DNA from: Paenibacillus sp. 1_12
GTDB taxonomy: Bacteria; Bacillota; Bacilli; Paenibacillales; NBRC-103111
Assembly: GCF_900114475.1 (NCBI RefSeq)
Contig: NZ_FOTE01000008.1
Span: 186,001-250,000, forward strand
DNA length: 64,000 nt
Direction of reading: 5' to 3'
The notes beneath the pieces were generated by a model. That model saw nothing but the letters and a program-made list of their open reading frames with translations. It searched no databases and was not told where the DNA came from. Both the position numbers and the translations under genes were made by a program. Below, piece by piece: positions 35,585-43,519 of this stretch. How positions within the stretch are numbered: position 1 is the stretch's first letter; each line of letters opens with the position of its first letter.

Positions 35585-36049
35585 ATGGGTATTATATCGG
35601 ATAGATTAAAGGAATTAGGAATCGAGCTGCCGCTGCCAGGAGCTCCGGCAGCACTTTATATCCCGGCGGTCACAGTTAATAATCTGGTCTATACATCAGG
35701 TAATGACTGCCGTATTAATGGAAAGCTTATCTTTGAAGGGAAGCTGGGCAAGGATCTAACCATAGAACAGGGACAACAGGCAGCCCGCCAAACCATGATT
35801 AACCTGCTCGGTGTTTTACAGGCTCATCTGGGTGATCTGGATCGAGTGGAAAAAATTGTTAAATTATTGGCCTTTGTTAACAGTGCAGAGGGGTTTACAG
35901 ATCAGCCCTATGTTATTAACGGGGCTTCGGAGCTGCTGCAAACGTTGTTCGGGGAAGAAGGCAGACACGCTAGATCGGCTATCGGTACGTCAGAGTTACC
36001 TTTTAACACGCCTGTTGAAATTGAAATGATCGTTCAAATCAAGGCCTAG
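35585..36049 (+). CDS. RidA/YjgF family protein
   Basis: 154 aa with the RidA fold, of the longer chorismate-mutase-like subtype (opening MGIISDRLKELGIELP). The Arg of RSAIGTSELPFNTPVEIE corresponds to the substrate-gripping arginine. Family knowledge: RidA proteins hydrolyse reactive 2-aminoacrylate and imines made by PLP enzymes and amino-acid oxidases. That suits its place between an amino-acid-producing epimerase/PLP enzyme set and alanine dehydrogenase. CAGGAGG at 35571-35577 precedes ATG 35585. Confidence 0.9.
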   Translation: MGIISDRLKELGIELPLPGAPAALYIPAVTVNNLVYTSGNDCRINGKLIFEGKLGKDLTIEQGQQAARQTMINLLGVLQAHLGDLDRVEKIVKLLAFVNSAEGFTDQPYVINGASELLQTLFGEEGRHARSAIGTSELPFNTPVEIEMIVQIKA

Positions 36050-36145
36050 GACGTACAGGCTGCTCCCATTTCTGTGTTCGTGCTATCGGCCTCATATTTT
36101 AGCAATCATATGAATGATTACCATATAGCCAAGGAGGGTGAAACG

Positions 36146-37261
36146 ATGATTATAGGTATACCGAAAGAACTGAAAAATAATGAGAATCGTGTTGCGATGA
36201 CTCCTGCTGGCGCCGAAGTGTTAAGGATCAATGGCCACGAGGTTTATATCGAACAAGGGGCTGGGCTCGGCAGCGGATTCCAGGATGAGGAATATCGTGT
36301 ACAAGGCGCACGGATTCTGGACACTGCAGCAGAGGTTTGGGCAAAAGCGGATATGATTATGAAAGTGAAGGAGCCGATTCCTCAAGAGTATGCCTATTTC
36401 AGAGAAGGTCTCCTTTTGTTTACTTACCTGCATCTTGCCCCAGAGCCGGAATTAACGAAGGCATTGGTTAATCAAGGGATGATTGCAATCGCTTATGAGA
36501 CGATCCAACTGGATGACCGCTCCCTTCCGTTGTTAACTCCAATGAGTGAGGTGGCTGGACGAATGGCCGTACAGATCGGAGCTCAATTTCTTGAGAAGCC
36601 GTATGGGGGGAAGGGGATTCTCCTTGGAGGTATACCGGGTGTGCAGCCCGCTGAGGTCGTGATTGTCGGGGGAGGCATTGTCGGAACGAATGCTGCCAAG
36701 ATGGCGCTGGGGACGGGGGCCCGTGTTACACTGCTTGATGTGAATGCGGATCGGCTTCGTTATTTGGACGATATTTTTGGCGGGCGTCTCACTACTTTGA
36801 TTTCCGATCCCTATCATATTGAGCAGGCGGTGAACAAGGCTGATTTATTGATCGGCGCCGTTCTTATTCCCGGCGCACGTGCGCCCAAGATTGTAAAAGA
36901 ATATATGATTCAAGGAATGGCTCCGGGGTCTGTCATTGTAGACGTGGCTATTGATCAAGGCGGCTCGATCGAAACGATAGACAGGGTGACGACTCACTCT
37001 GACCCCATTTATGTCAAACATGGCGTTGTTCATTATGCCGTTGCCAATATGCCTGGTGCTGTCGCAAGAACATCGACTTTCGGCTTGACCAATGTGACGG
37101 CTTCTTACGCGGTACTCATTGCCAATAAAGGAATACGACAAGCTGTTATCGACAATAAAGCACTTTCCAGAGGCGTCAATGTGGCTAATGGATTTGTCAC
37201 TTATGAAGCAATAGCACAGGAACTCAATGTTCCCTATGTACCCGTTGACCAAGCGGTGTAG
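36146..37261 (+). CDS. ald: Alanine dehydrogenase
   Basis: 371 aa, normal length. It converts L-alanine and NAD+ to pyruvate, ammonia and [24 protein letters not shown] is the standard opening, with substrate-binding Arg15, KVKEP and HLAPE; the NAD loop is [13 protein letters not shown] near 174. AAGGAGGG at 36131-36138 sets ATG 36146; the frame is open upstream to 36074, without support. As the last gene of the peptide operon it would feed alanine from peptides into central metabolism. Confidence 0.95.
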   Translation: MIIGIPKELKNNENRVAMTPAGAEVLRINGHEVYIEQGAGLGSGFQDEEYRVQGARILDTAAEVWAKADMIMKVKEPIPQEYAYFREGLLLFTYLHLAPEPELTKALVNQGMIAIAYETIQLDDRSLPLLTPMSEVAGRMAVQIGAQFLEKPYGGKGILLGGIPGVQPAEVVIVGGGIVGTNAAKMALGTGARVTLLDVNADRLRYLDDIFGGRLTTLISDPYHIEQAVNKADLLIGAVLIPGARAPKIVKEYMIQGMAPGSVIVDVAIDQGGSIETIDRVTTHSDPIYVKHGVVHYAVANMPGAVARTSTFGLTNVTASYAVLIANKGIRQAVIDNKALSRGVNVANGFVTYEAIAQELNVPYVPVDQAV

Positions 37262-37307
37262 TCCGCATAAGGATATTAAATATCTTTGAATAATCCGCAT
37301 CCACAAA

Positions 37308-37336
37308 TTGACAGAGGGAAATAATAATGTTAAATT
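37308..37336 (+). promoter_or_regulatory. Strong sigma-A promoter
   Basis: TTGACA, 17 bases, then TAAATT. The perfect -35 and ideal spacing predict a start near 37343. It drives a short leader ending in a terminator, then the 71-aa gene. Confidence 0.7.
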
Positions 37337-37342
37337 ATATTT

Positions 37343-37429
37343 ATATCATATAAAACATAGATGTTAACTTGGTTTTATTGAAGCTGACTGGTAGACCAGA
37401 AGCATGGATGTTAAGTCCATGCTTTTTTT
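37343..37429 (+). ncRNA. Candidate small RNA or attenuator leader with terminator
   Basis: From the predicted start to the intrinsic terminator is about 87 bases. The terminator stem is AGCATGGA with TCCATGCT (37401-37422) followed by seven T. Just before it lies CTGGTAGACCAG (37388-37399), a perfect short palindrome that could be a hairpin or a repressor site. The terminator sits only about a dozen bases before the ribosome site of the next gene, so either readthrough is regulated or the unit is a free-standing small RNA. No known family was recognised. Confidence 0.4.
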
Positions 37430-37458
37430 GCAACCTATTTTAAGGAGGAATGCTTCTT

Positions 37459-37674
37459 ATGAAGAAAGCAGATATTACGTTCAATGAGTCATTGGTAAAT
37501 GTTAATTTAATGGGTACCGATCAAAAGCAGATTCCTTCATTACTTAATGCGCTAAGAAAAAATACACTTACCGTATCAACGATAGAACAGCCCCTCGTTA
37601 AAATTGATTTGTTTGATTCGGAGGCTTATATTTATGCTATGGATGGGAACAAATACCGGATCCCCATATTTTAA
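37459..37674 (+). CDS. Small protein of unknown function
   Basis: 71 aa, without membrane segment or recognised domain. AAGGAGG at 37441-37447 gives good spacing to ATG 37459 (an ATG at 37450 is too close). The sequence has plausible amphipathic strands and ends with a YRIPIF motif. A terminator follows at 37724. Supported as a gene by its ribosome site, upstream promoter and downstream terminator, not by homology. Confidence 0.55.
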   Translation: MKKADITFNESLVNVNLMGTDQKQIPSLLNALRKNTLTVSTIEQPLVKIDLFDSEAYIYAMDGNKYRIPIF

Positions 37675-37723
37675 AGCGATAAGATATGTTAACCTGATTC
37701 GACTTGAGTATTAATCATGTGCA

Positions 37724-37766
37724 AGGCTTCCTGCTGATTCCCTGTCGGTCAGTGCGGAAGCTTTTT
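37724..37766 (+). terminator. Rho-independent terminator
   Basis: GCTTCC pairs with GGAAGC around a large loop with some internal pairing, followed by TTTTTGTGTT. It ends the 71-aa gene. Confidence 0.65.
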
Positions 37767-37846
37767 GTGTTGGAACAGACAATGCATGACGCTGCACGCC
37801 AATCTATGGTACCATGGAAGAAAAAAGAATAGGGAGGAAGCTCAGC

Positions 37847-39016
37847 ATGCCCAGCAAAAATGTGACAATTTTGGCGATATTTTATGCCTTTGTTTATATG
37901 AGTATCGGGACGTTTTCTTCTTATATCGGTATTTATATGACGGAAGCGGGTATAGGGCACTCGGAAATTGGCGTCCTTACCTCTATTGGTGCCGTTATCG
38001 GATTAGTTGCACAGCCGATATGGGGAGTAATGAGCGACAGGGCCAAGACGAAAAATCGAATTTTGATGATCTGTACGTTGTGTGCCAGTCTGACTGTATG
38101 GCTCATTCCATGGGCGGGCACCCTGTTTGTGCCGCTGCTAATCGCAATGGCTTTATTCAGTCTGTTTCAGATCGCGATTAATCCGCTTAGTGATGCAATA
38201 ACACTGGAGCTTTCCTCCAAAGGCGTCGTACGTTTTTCCAGCATTCGGACCTTCGGCTCAGTCGGCTATGCGTTTGTTTCGGTGGCGGCCGGCTGGTTGT
38301 TCGCAGAACATCTGAATACGATATTTTTGGTGACCTCACTCATTATGTTTGGCTGCTTTTTGCTGTCGCTGGGCATTCCGAAGGTCGCTGGCCATCAAAG
38401 CGGCGGCAAGAAGGTGAACCTGGTCAGTATTTTCAAAAACAGGCAGTTGGTTATTTTGTATGCTTATACGTTAGCCTTGTCCATTTCAATGGGTTTTTTA
38501 TTTTCCTTTCAGGCCATTTATAGTAAAGAACAAGGTATCAGCATGGAGGTTATCGGGATTGGGCTCGCTATAGGCTCATTCAGCCAATTTCCGTTTATGA
38601 TCTTTTTCCAGCGCTTTTATGATCGCTTCGGTATCCGCAATATTTTACTTTTTTCAGGTTTGATCCATACGTTAAGGTGGTTCTTGTATGCGTTTGCATT
38701 AACACCGTTTACCTACATACTGAGTTGGGTACTTCATGGTGGGACGTATATTTTATTCTATATGTGTTTGGCCGAGTATGTGAATACTTATGTGGTTAAG
38801 GAATTGAAAGCATCCGGACAAATGCTGAATTCACTGATTCAGTTAAGTGTCGGCAAAATTATTGGAGGAATGCTCGGCGGCGTCTATGCAGCTCAGTTCG
38901 GTTTTCAAAGCGCATTTTTGGTGCTAGCGGTAATGGGAGGACTCTCGACCTTAGCCTTTTATATGGTGGATCGGCGTTATGGCGTGTTTGCGAAGCCAGA
39001 TATCAGTCAGCTTTAA
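37847..39016 (+). CDS. MFS transporter (MFS_1-like, LacY/HcaT-type)
   Basis: 389 aa with twelve predicted membrane helices in two bundles of six. The loop between helices 2 and 3 has GVMSDRAKTKNR, the usual MFS signature. The overall pattern is that of proton-driven nucleoside/phenylpropionate/oligosaccharide symporters (MFS_1-like). The substrate is not evident. GGGAGGAAG at 37831-37839 sets ATG 37847. It is a single gene ended by a strong bidirectional terminator. Confidence 0.88.
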   Translation: MPSKNVTILAIFYAFVYMSIGTFSSYIGIYMTEAGIGHSEIGVLTSIGAVIGLVAQPIWGVMSDRAKTKNRILMICTLCASLTVWLIPWAGTLFVPLLIAMALFSLFQIAINPLSDAITLELSSKGVVRFSSIRTFGSVGYAFVSVAAGWLFAEHLNTIFLVTSLIMFGCFLLSLGIPKVAGHQSGGKKVNLVSIFKNRQLVILYAYTLALSISMGFLFSFQAIYSKEQGISMEVIGIGLAIGSFSQFPFMIFFQRFYDRFGIRNILLFSGLIHTLRWFLYAFALTPFTYILSWVLHGGTYILFYMCLAEYVNTYVVKELKASGQMLNSLIQLSVGKIIGGMLGGVYAAQFGFQSAFLVLAVMGGLSTLAFYMVDRRYGVFAKPDISQL

Positions 39017-39071
39017 CAAAAATCATTGATGGACAGCAAGACAACGCTGCGGCTCACATCATCCATACAAT

Positions 39072-39112
39072 AAAAAGCCAGTAATCATGTTTTCGCATGA
39101 TGCTGGCTTTTT
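39072..39112. terminator. Bidirectional terminator
   Basis: AAAAAGCCAG, TAATCATG, a TTTTCG loop, CATGATG and CTGGCTTTTT form a nearly perfect stem with A and T flanks, between two convergent genes. Confidence 0.9.
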
Positions 39113-39131
39113 GGTTTTACTTCTTATAACT

Positions 39132-40001
39132 CTAGTAGCGATCCATAATCAGCTGGGTTTTCAACGAATCCTGTGCCAGGAACCAGCCTTGGCTTTGCAG
39201 GTAGGTAATCAACTGATCGTGCTTCGTTGAAGCGGTTGTGCTGCTGTTGGTTTTGAAGGAAATTTCAACGACGTTATCAATGCCTGTTCCAGCGGCATCC
39301 TTGATTGGCCATACTTCGATATACGTTTCTAGACCGCTCCATGTGCCGATCGAGCGTTTTGCCAGCACGGGACCATAGACGCGGGACGCATCCAGCATAG
39401 CTGTGCCCCAGCCAGTGTACAACCATTTGTCCATTTTTCCTGGAATGTTGTCCTTTAATAGCTTGCGAGAATCGCTTGCGGACGGCAGGTCCATGCCGCT
39501 GTAGCCTGATTTTTTACCGGTTTTTTTGTTGGAAATGCTTAAGGTTTTATTCAAATAGCCCCATTCGATCTGTGCATCGTAATTAGTGTCAGTGGAATCA
39601 AAGCCCTCCTGATTAGCCAATGTCAATGCTGCCGTAATGTTGTCGTTAACGATCGGGTAACGTTTTTTGTAGGTAAGCTCGAAATCACTTTCGCCTTCGG
39701 TTTTGCGGATACGAGGAATCCAGTTATTCGTATAGATGTCCTTAGCATTGGTATCGAGAAACTCGATATTCATTTTGGTGACGGTGCTCGGCATGCCGAA
39801 GGCTGTTCTTACCGCACTTGTCAGCTTGCCGTCGGAACCCAATACTGCGCTTGGCTGCATAAGCAGCTTAACCTCATAATCCGGTACCATATTGCTTGCT
39901 GCCTGAACCGGTGCGGGTACGGTGATGCTTACTGCCAGAACCGCTGTACATACCATGGTTGCTAATCCGCCTAACCACTTGCTTGATTTCACTATATTCA
40001 T
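39132..40001 (-). CDS. Secreted CYTH-like (triphosphate tunnel) domain protein
   Basis: 289 aa with a Sec signal peptide (basic start, hydrophobic core, cut after VQA near 34). The mature part begins PDYEVKLLM, a DxExK form of the CYTH ExExK motif. It continues with EFLDT, then WIPRIRK and ELTYKKRYPI, in the order and spacing expected for a CYTH domain (adenylate cyclase IV/thiamine triphosphatase fold). Family knowledge: CYTH enzymes act on triphosphates in the cytoplasm with divalent metal, so a secreted one is odd. Later positions are less clearly conserved. ATG 40001 (minus) follows GGGAGATG. Monocistronic; the LysR gene upstream on the same strand is 58 bases away. Confidence 0.6.
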   Translation of the reverse strand: MNIVKSSKWLGGLATMVCTAVLAVSITVPAPVQAASNMVPDYEVKLLMQPSAVLGSDGKLTSAVRTAFGMPSTVTKMNIEFLDTNAKDIYTNNWIPRIRKTEGESDFELTYKKRYPIVNDNITAALTLANQEGFDSTDTNYDAQIEWGYLNKTLSISNKKTGKKSGYSGMDLPSASDSRKLLKDNIPGKMDKWLYTGWGTAMLDASRVYGPVLAKRSIGTWSGLETYIEVWPIKDAAGTGIDNVVEISFKTNSSTTASTKHDQLITYLQSQGWFLAQDSLKTQLIMDRY

Positions 40002-40059
40002 CTCCCTTATAGACAGCTGCTTACAAGGTAGACTATAAAGATGGATTGTTACCTGAATG

Positions 40060-40965
40060 TTAGCGCCCTGTGTTGATATTGTAAACCGGATTTAACAGAT
40101 GCTGGATAAACCCTTCCAGCAAGGCGGATTGTCGGCGGTCCAGATTGTAGGCGTAATAAACATAACGCTTGAATGGATTTTGTGGAATCGGCCGGAATAC
40201 GAGCTCGCCACGCTCCACCTCGCGCAGAACAGCCAAACGTGATACGAACGAAATACTTTCGCCAAGCATGGCTACCTGCTTAATCGCCTCCAGCGAATCC
40301 ATCTCGATATGCCCGTTCAGCTCGATTCGGTTGCTCTGCGCCCATTTCATCGTCAATTGACGAGTGCTGGAATCAGGGCTGTGAAGAAGAAAAGGGACTC
40401 CCTCCAACTGATCTGGATAAAGCTGCGGGCAGCTTGCCAGCTTATGATGTGGTGAACAGATGAGTACCAGCTCATCCTCACAAAAGGTTTCTCCCATGAG
40501 CGGCGGCATTTGAAAAGGCTCGCACGACATGATGCCGAGATCAATCTCGTGATTGATCAGGAGATCTTTGATCACGGGGGCTGTCTTAACGATCAGGGAC
40601 AGCTGAATTCTCGGGTAAGCTTGGGTAAAGCTGCTGAGCAGGCGCGGCAGGATGTACGTACCCGGTACGTAGCTTGCGCCGATCTTCAAGGTGCCGCGAC
40701 CCAACTGATCATATTCCTTCACAACACGCTCAGCCTCGTGAGCCAATGCATTGATTTTCACGGAGTAGTGATATAACGACCTGCCGGCCTCGGTTAAGTG
40801 TACCTTCCCCGAACGCGATTCGAACAACTGTACGCCAAGCTCCTGTTCCAGGTTTTTCATGTGAAAGGATACGGTAGGCTGCTTGAGTCCCATTGCATCA
40901 GCAACAGTTGTCACCTTCTTATGCTTTTCAATCAATTCGACCATTTGTAATTTAAGCAGGTTCAT
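40060..40965 (-). CDS. LysR-family transcriptional regulator
   Basis: 301 aa. A winged helix-turn-helix at the N-terminus (KVTTVADAMGLKQPTVSFHM, then LEQELGVQLFES) is followed by a LysR substrate domain from about residue 90. The closest feel is CysL/YwfK-type proteins of Bacillota. It is divergent from the iron-type ABC operon, with 283 bases between starts that contain repeated ATAGAT half-sites, so it most likely controls that operon and itself. AAGGTGT before the ATG is a moderate ribosome site. Confidence 0.9.
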   Translation of the reverse strand: MNLLKLQMVELIEKHKKVTTVADAMGLKQPTVSFHMKNLEQELGVQLFESRSGKVHLTEAGRSLYHYSVKINALAHEAERVVKEYDQLGRGTLKIGASYVPGTYILPRLLSSFTQAYPRIQLSLIVKTAPVIKDLLINHEIDLGIMSCEPFQMPPLMGETFCEDELVLICSPHHKLASCPQLYPDQLEGVPFLLHSPDSSTRQLTMKWAQSNRIELNGHIEMDSLEAIKQVAMLGESISFVSRLAVLREVERGELVFRPIPQNPFKRYVYYAYNLDRRQSALLEGFIQHLLNPVYNINTGR

Positions 40966-41080
40966 AGAACACCTTCCTCAGAGCTTATTTATAAGATGGG
41001 ATCGCATGCGAACTCAAAGTGTTTTTAATTCTCGAGTATCGTAAGCACCCTTATGGTTTACGATCTGGTTCGAGCACTAG

Positions 41081-41110
41081 TATAGATAAAATCTATAGGT
41101 TTGAATAGAT
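41081..41110. promoter_or_regulatory. Candidate LysR operator
   Basis: TATAGATAAAATCTATA (41081-41097) is a perfect 7-3-7 palindrome that fits ATAG-N7-CTAT, and a third half-site ATAGAT follows at 41105-41110, eight bases from ATCTAT. LysR-type regulators commonly bind such T-N11-A palindromes with a second weaker site between divergent genes. Confidence 0.5.
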
Positions 41111-41248
41111 ACTATTGATAAAATTAACAAAACATTTACGTGACGATAACACTTGGATGAATATTGGGCTCTACAATGAGTTTAGAAAGACGCCAACAAG
41201 TAATATTCAAGCAGTATCGGGATTAAGGGGAAAAAGGAAGGTAATGGC

Positions 41249-42214
41249 ATGGATCTGGTGATTCAAGGCTTGGAAAAAAGCTTCAATCGCGTTCAAGCGC
41301 TGCATACAACGAACTTAAACATTAGGCAAGGGCGCTTTACGACGTTGCTCGGACCCTCAGGCTGCGGCAAAACGACCTTGCTGCGCATGATTGCCGGGCT
41401 TGAAACACCGGACCAGGGCGAGCTGAGGCTTGGGGATGAAATTTTGTTCTCCAGTGCCAAACGGATTGATCGGCCGACACACCGCAGGAATTTTGGCATG
41501 GTATTTCAGGATTTTGCCTTGTGGCCGCATATGACGGTATTCGAGAATATTGCTTTTGGTCTTCGAGCCACAGGTAAGACGAAGGAGCTTAAGCGGGTTG
41601 TTCAGGAAGCGGTCGATATGGTGCGTCTGCAGGGAATGGAGCAGCGTTTTCCGCATCAGCTCTCGGGTGGACAGCAGCAGCGGGTTGCTTTTGCAAGGGC
41701 CGTTGTCATGAAGCCGCAGCTCGTCTTGTTCGATGAACCGCTGAGTGCGCTGGATGCGATGCTGCGGGACGAAATGCGAATCGAGCTGACCGGACTTGTG
41801 CGAGATATCGGGCTAACAGCCTTGTATGTAACGCATGATCAGGTAGAGGCGATGTCGATGTCAGACGAAATTGTGGTGATGAAGGCTGGACAGATTTTGC
41901 AGCAGGGAACTCCAGAGCAAATCTACAACAAACCCAAGCATCCGTTCATTGCACAATTTATCGGTAAATCAAATTGGCTGGTCAAGGACAAGCTGCTCAT
42001 TCGCCCGGAGCATATTCAGTGGGTGCAGAATGGATCAGCAGATGCTTATCGGGGTAAAGTGCAGAGCGTCAGTTATCTGGGAGACCGTTATGAAATTCAG
42101 CTTGATATGGGCAGCTTGGGATTGTGGATGGCTTATGACAGGGAACGCAAGCCGATAGGCGAAGAAATTGAGATGTATATAAATCGTGAGCATATTCACG
42201 AAATTGCAGAATGA
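41249..42214 (+). CDS. ABC transporter ATPase, ferric-iron/2-aminoethylphosphonate type
   Basis: 321 aa. Walker A GPSGCGKTT, signature LSGGQQQRV, Walker B LVLFDEPLSALD and His in YVTHDQ are intact. A short C-terminal TOBE-like region follows (from about 240). It resembles FbpC/PotA-type importers of ferric iron, spermidine, sulfate or phosphonates. First gene of a four-gene run: ATPase, binding protein, double permease, beta-CASP protein. GGAAGG at 41236-41241 precedes ATG 41249. Confidence 0.9.
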   Translation: MDLVIQGLEKSFNRVQALHTTNLNIRQGRFTTLLGPSGCGKTTLLRMIAGLETPDQGELRLGDEILFSSAKRIDRPTHRRNFGMVFQDFALWPHMTVFENIAFGLRATGKTKELKRVVQEAVDMVRLQGMEQRFPHQLSGGQQQRVAFARAVVMKPQLVLFDEPLSALDAMLRDEMRIELTGLVRDIGLTALYVTHDQVEAMSMSDEIVVMKAGQILQQGTPEQIYNKPKHPFIAQFIGKSNWLVKDKLLIRPEHIQWVQNGSADAYRGKVQSVSYLGDRYEIQLDMGSLGLWMAYDRERKPIGEEIEMYINREHIHEIAE

Positions 42215-42279
42215 ACGATGCGGTGAATACATAGCTAAGCGATGCTTATTCATCACACAATATGAGGAGGCGTATTCAA

Positions 42280-43395
42280 TTGAAAATGACAAAAGGGTTA
42301 AAAAACAGCGCATTATTACTGCTAACGGCAATGGTAGGATTTGGGGTTACAGGTTGTGGAACAGCGAACCAGACGGCAAGCACAGCGAGTAATGGAGCCG
42401 CTCCGAAGGCTGCACCGGCAGCAGCTGCTTCCACAGATACGAAGCCTGCAGAGAAGAAGGAAGAGAAGAAGGAAGAAAAGAAACTGAGCGGCAAGCTCGT
42501 TGTATACAGCGCAGGACCGAAAGAATTGGCTGAAGCGATCCAAAAGGGCTATGAAACAAAAACAGGCGTGAAAATCGAAATGTTCCAAGGCACCACGGGG
42601 AAAGTATTGTCCCGGATGGAAGCTGAGAAAGCGAATCCTGTCGTTGACGTTGTCATTCTTGCATCACTTCCGGCTACACAAGGCTTGAAGAAAAACGGTT
42701 TAACCTTGGAATACAAGGATGCCAAGAATGCCGATAAGCTGATTCCGGAATGGTCGGACAAAGAAGGTCATTTCTTCGGCTACAGCGCATCTGCTCTCGG
42801 TATCGGCTACAATACGAAATTGGTTCCAACACCTCCGAAGGAATGGGCTGACCTGACCAAAGAGGAATGGAAAGGTAAAGTAAACATTCCAGATCCAGCC
42901 TTATCCGGTTCGGCACTTGATTTCGTTACGGGTTACTTGAGCGGCAAGGGTGAAAGCGGCTGGGAGCTGTTAGAGCAGTATAAGAAAAATGGCGTGGCTA
43001 TGGCAGGCGCTAACCAAGAAGCATTAGATCCAGTTATTACCGGCGCGAAAAGCATTGTAGTAGCTGGTGTGGATTACCTTACCTATCAGGCTAAAGCTAA
43101 GGGTGAGCCGATCGATATGATCTACCCTGCCAGCGGTACTGTAATTAGTCCGCGTCCAGCATCGATTATTAAAACGTCCAAAAACCCGGATGCAGCTAAA
43201 GCGTACATCGACTACCTGCTGTCGGATGAAGCACAAGCGATGATCGCTGACACTTATTTGCTGCCAGGACGCAAAGATATCAAAGCCAAGAACCGTCCTG
43301 GTGTTGATCAAATTCCACAGATGAAAATCGACTGGACCTGGATGGACACGAATGGTGATGCTGTAACAAAGAAATTCACGCAGCTGTTTAAATAA
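42280..43395 (+). CDS. Extracellular solute-binding lipoprotein (Fe3+/phosphonate type)
   Basis: 371 aa. A signal peptide with lipobox VTGC is followed by an Ala/Thr-rich stretch and a very charged EKKEEKKEEKK linker, then a periplasmic-binding fold beginning GKLVVYSAGPKELAEAIQKG. That opening and the PASGTVISPRPASI loop are typical of ferric-iron and 2-aminoethylphosphonate binding proteins. AGGAGG at 42265-42270 supports TTG 42280; ATG 42286 is possible, and the ATG at 42262 contains the ribosome site itself. Confidence 0.88.
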   Translation: MKMTKGLKNSALLLLTAMVGFGVTGCGTANQTASTASNGAAPKAAPAAAASTDTKPAEKKEEKKEEKKLSGKLVVYSAGPKELAEAIQKGYETKTGVKIEMFQGTTGKVLSRMEAEKANPVVDVVILASLPATQGLKKNGLTLEYKDAKNADKLIPEWSDKEGHFFGYSASALGIGYNTKLVPTPPKEWADLTKEEWKGKVNIPDPALSGSALDFVTGYLSGKGESGWELLEQYKKNGVAMAGANQEALDPVITGAKSIVVAGVDYLTYQAKAKGEPIDMIYPASGTVISPRPASIIKTSKNPDAAKAYIDYLLSDEAQAMIADTYLLPGRKDIKAKNRPGVDQIPQMKIDWTWMDTNGDAVTKKFTQLFK

Positions 43396-43519
43396 GAATG
43401 TAATCAAATATATCACTTTATACATTCAAAATTCGCGATTTCAACAGCGGCCGGAGGTATACCTTTTCTCTGTAATAACCGACCTGTAGTAACCAGAAAC
43501 CAGATAGAGAAGTGATCTC

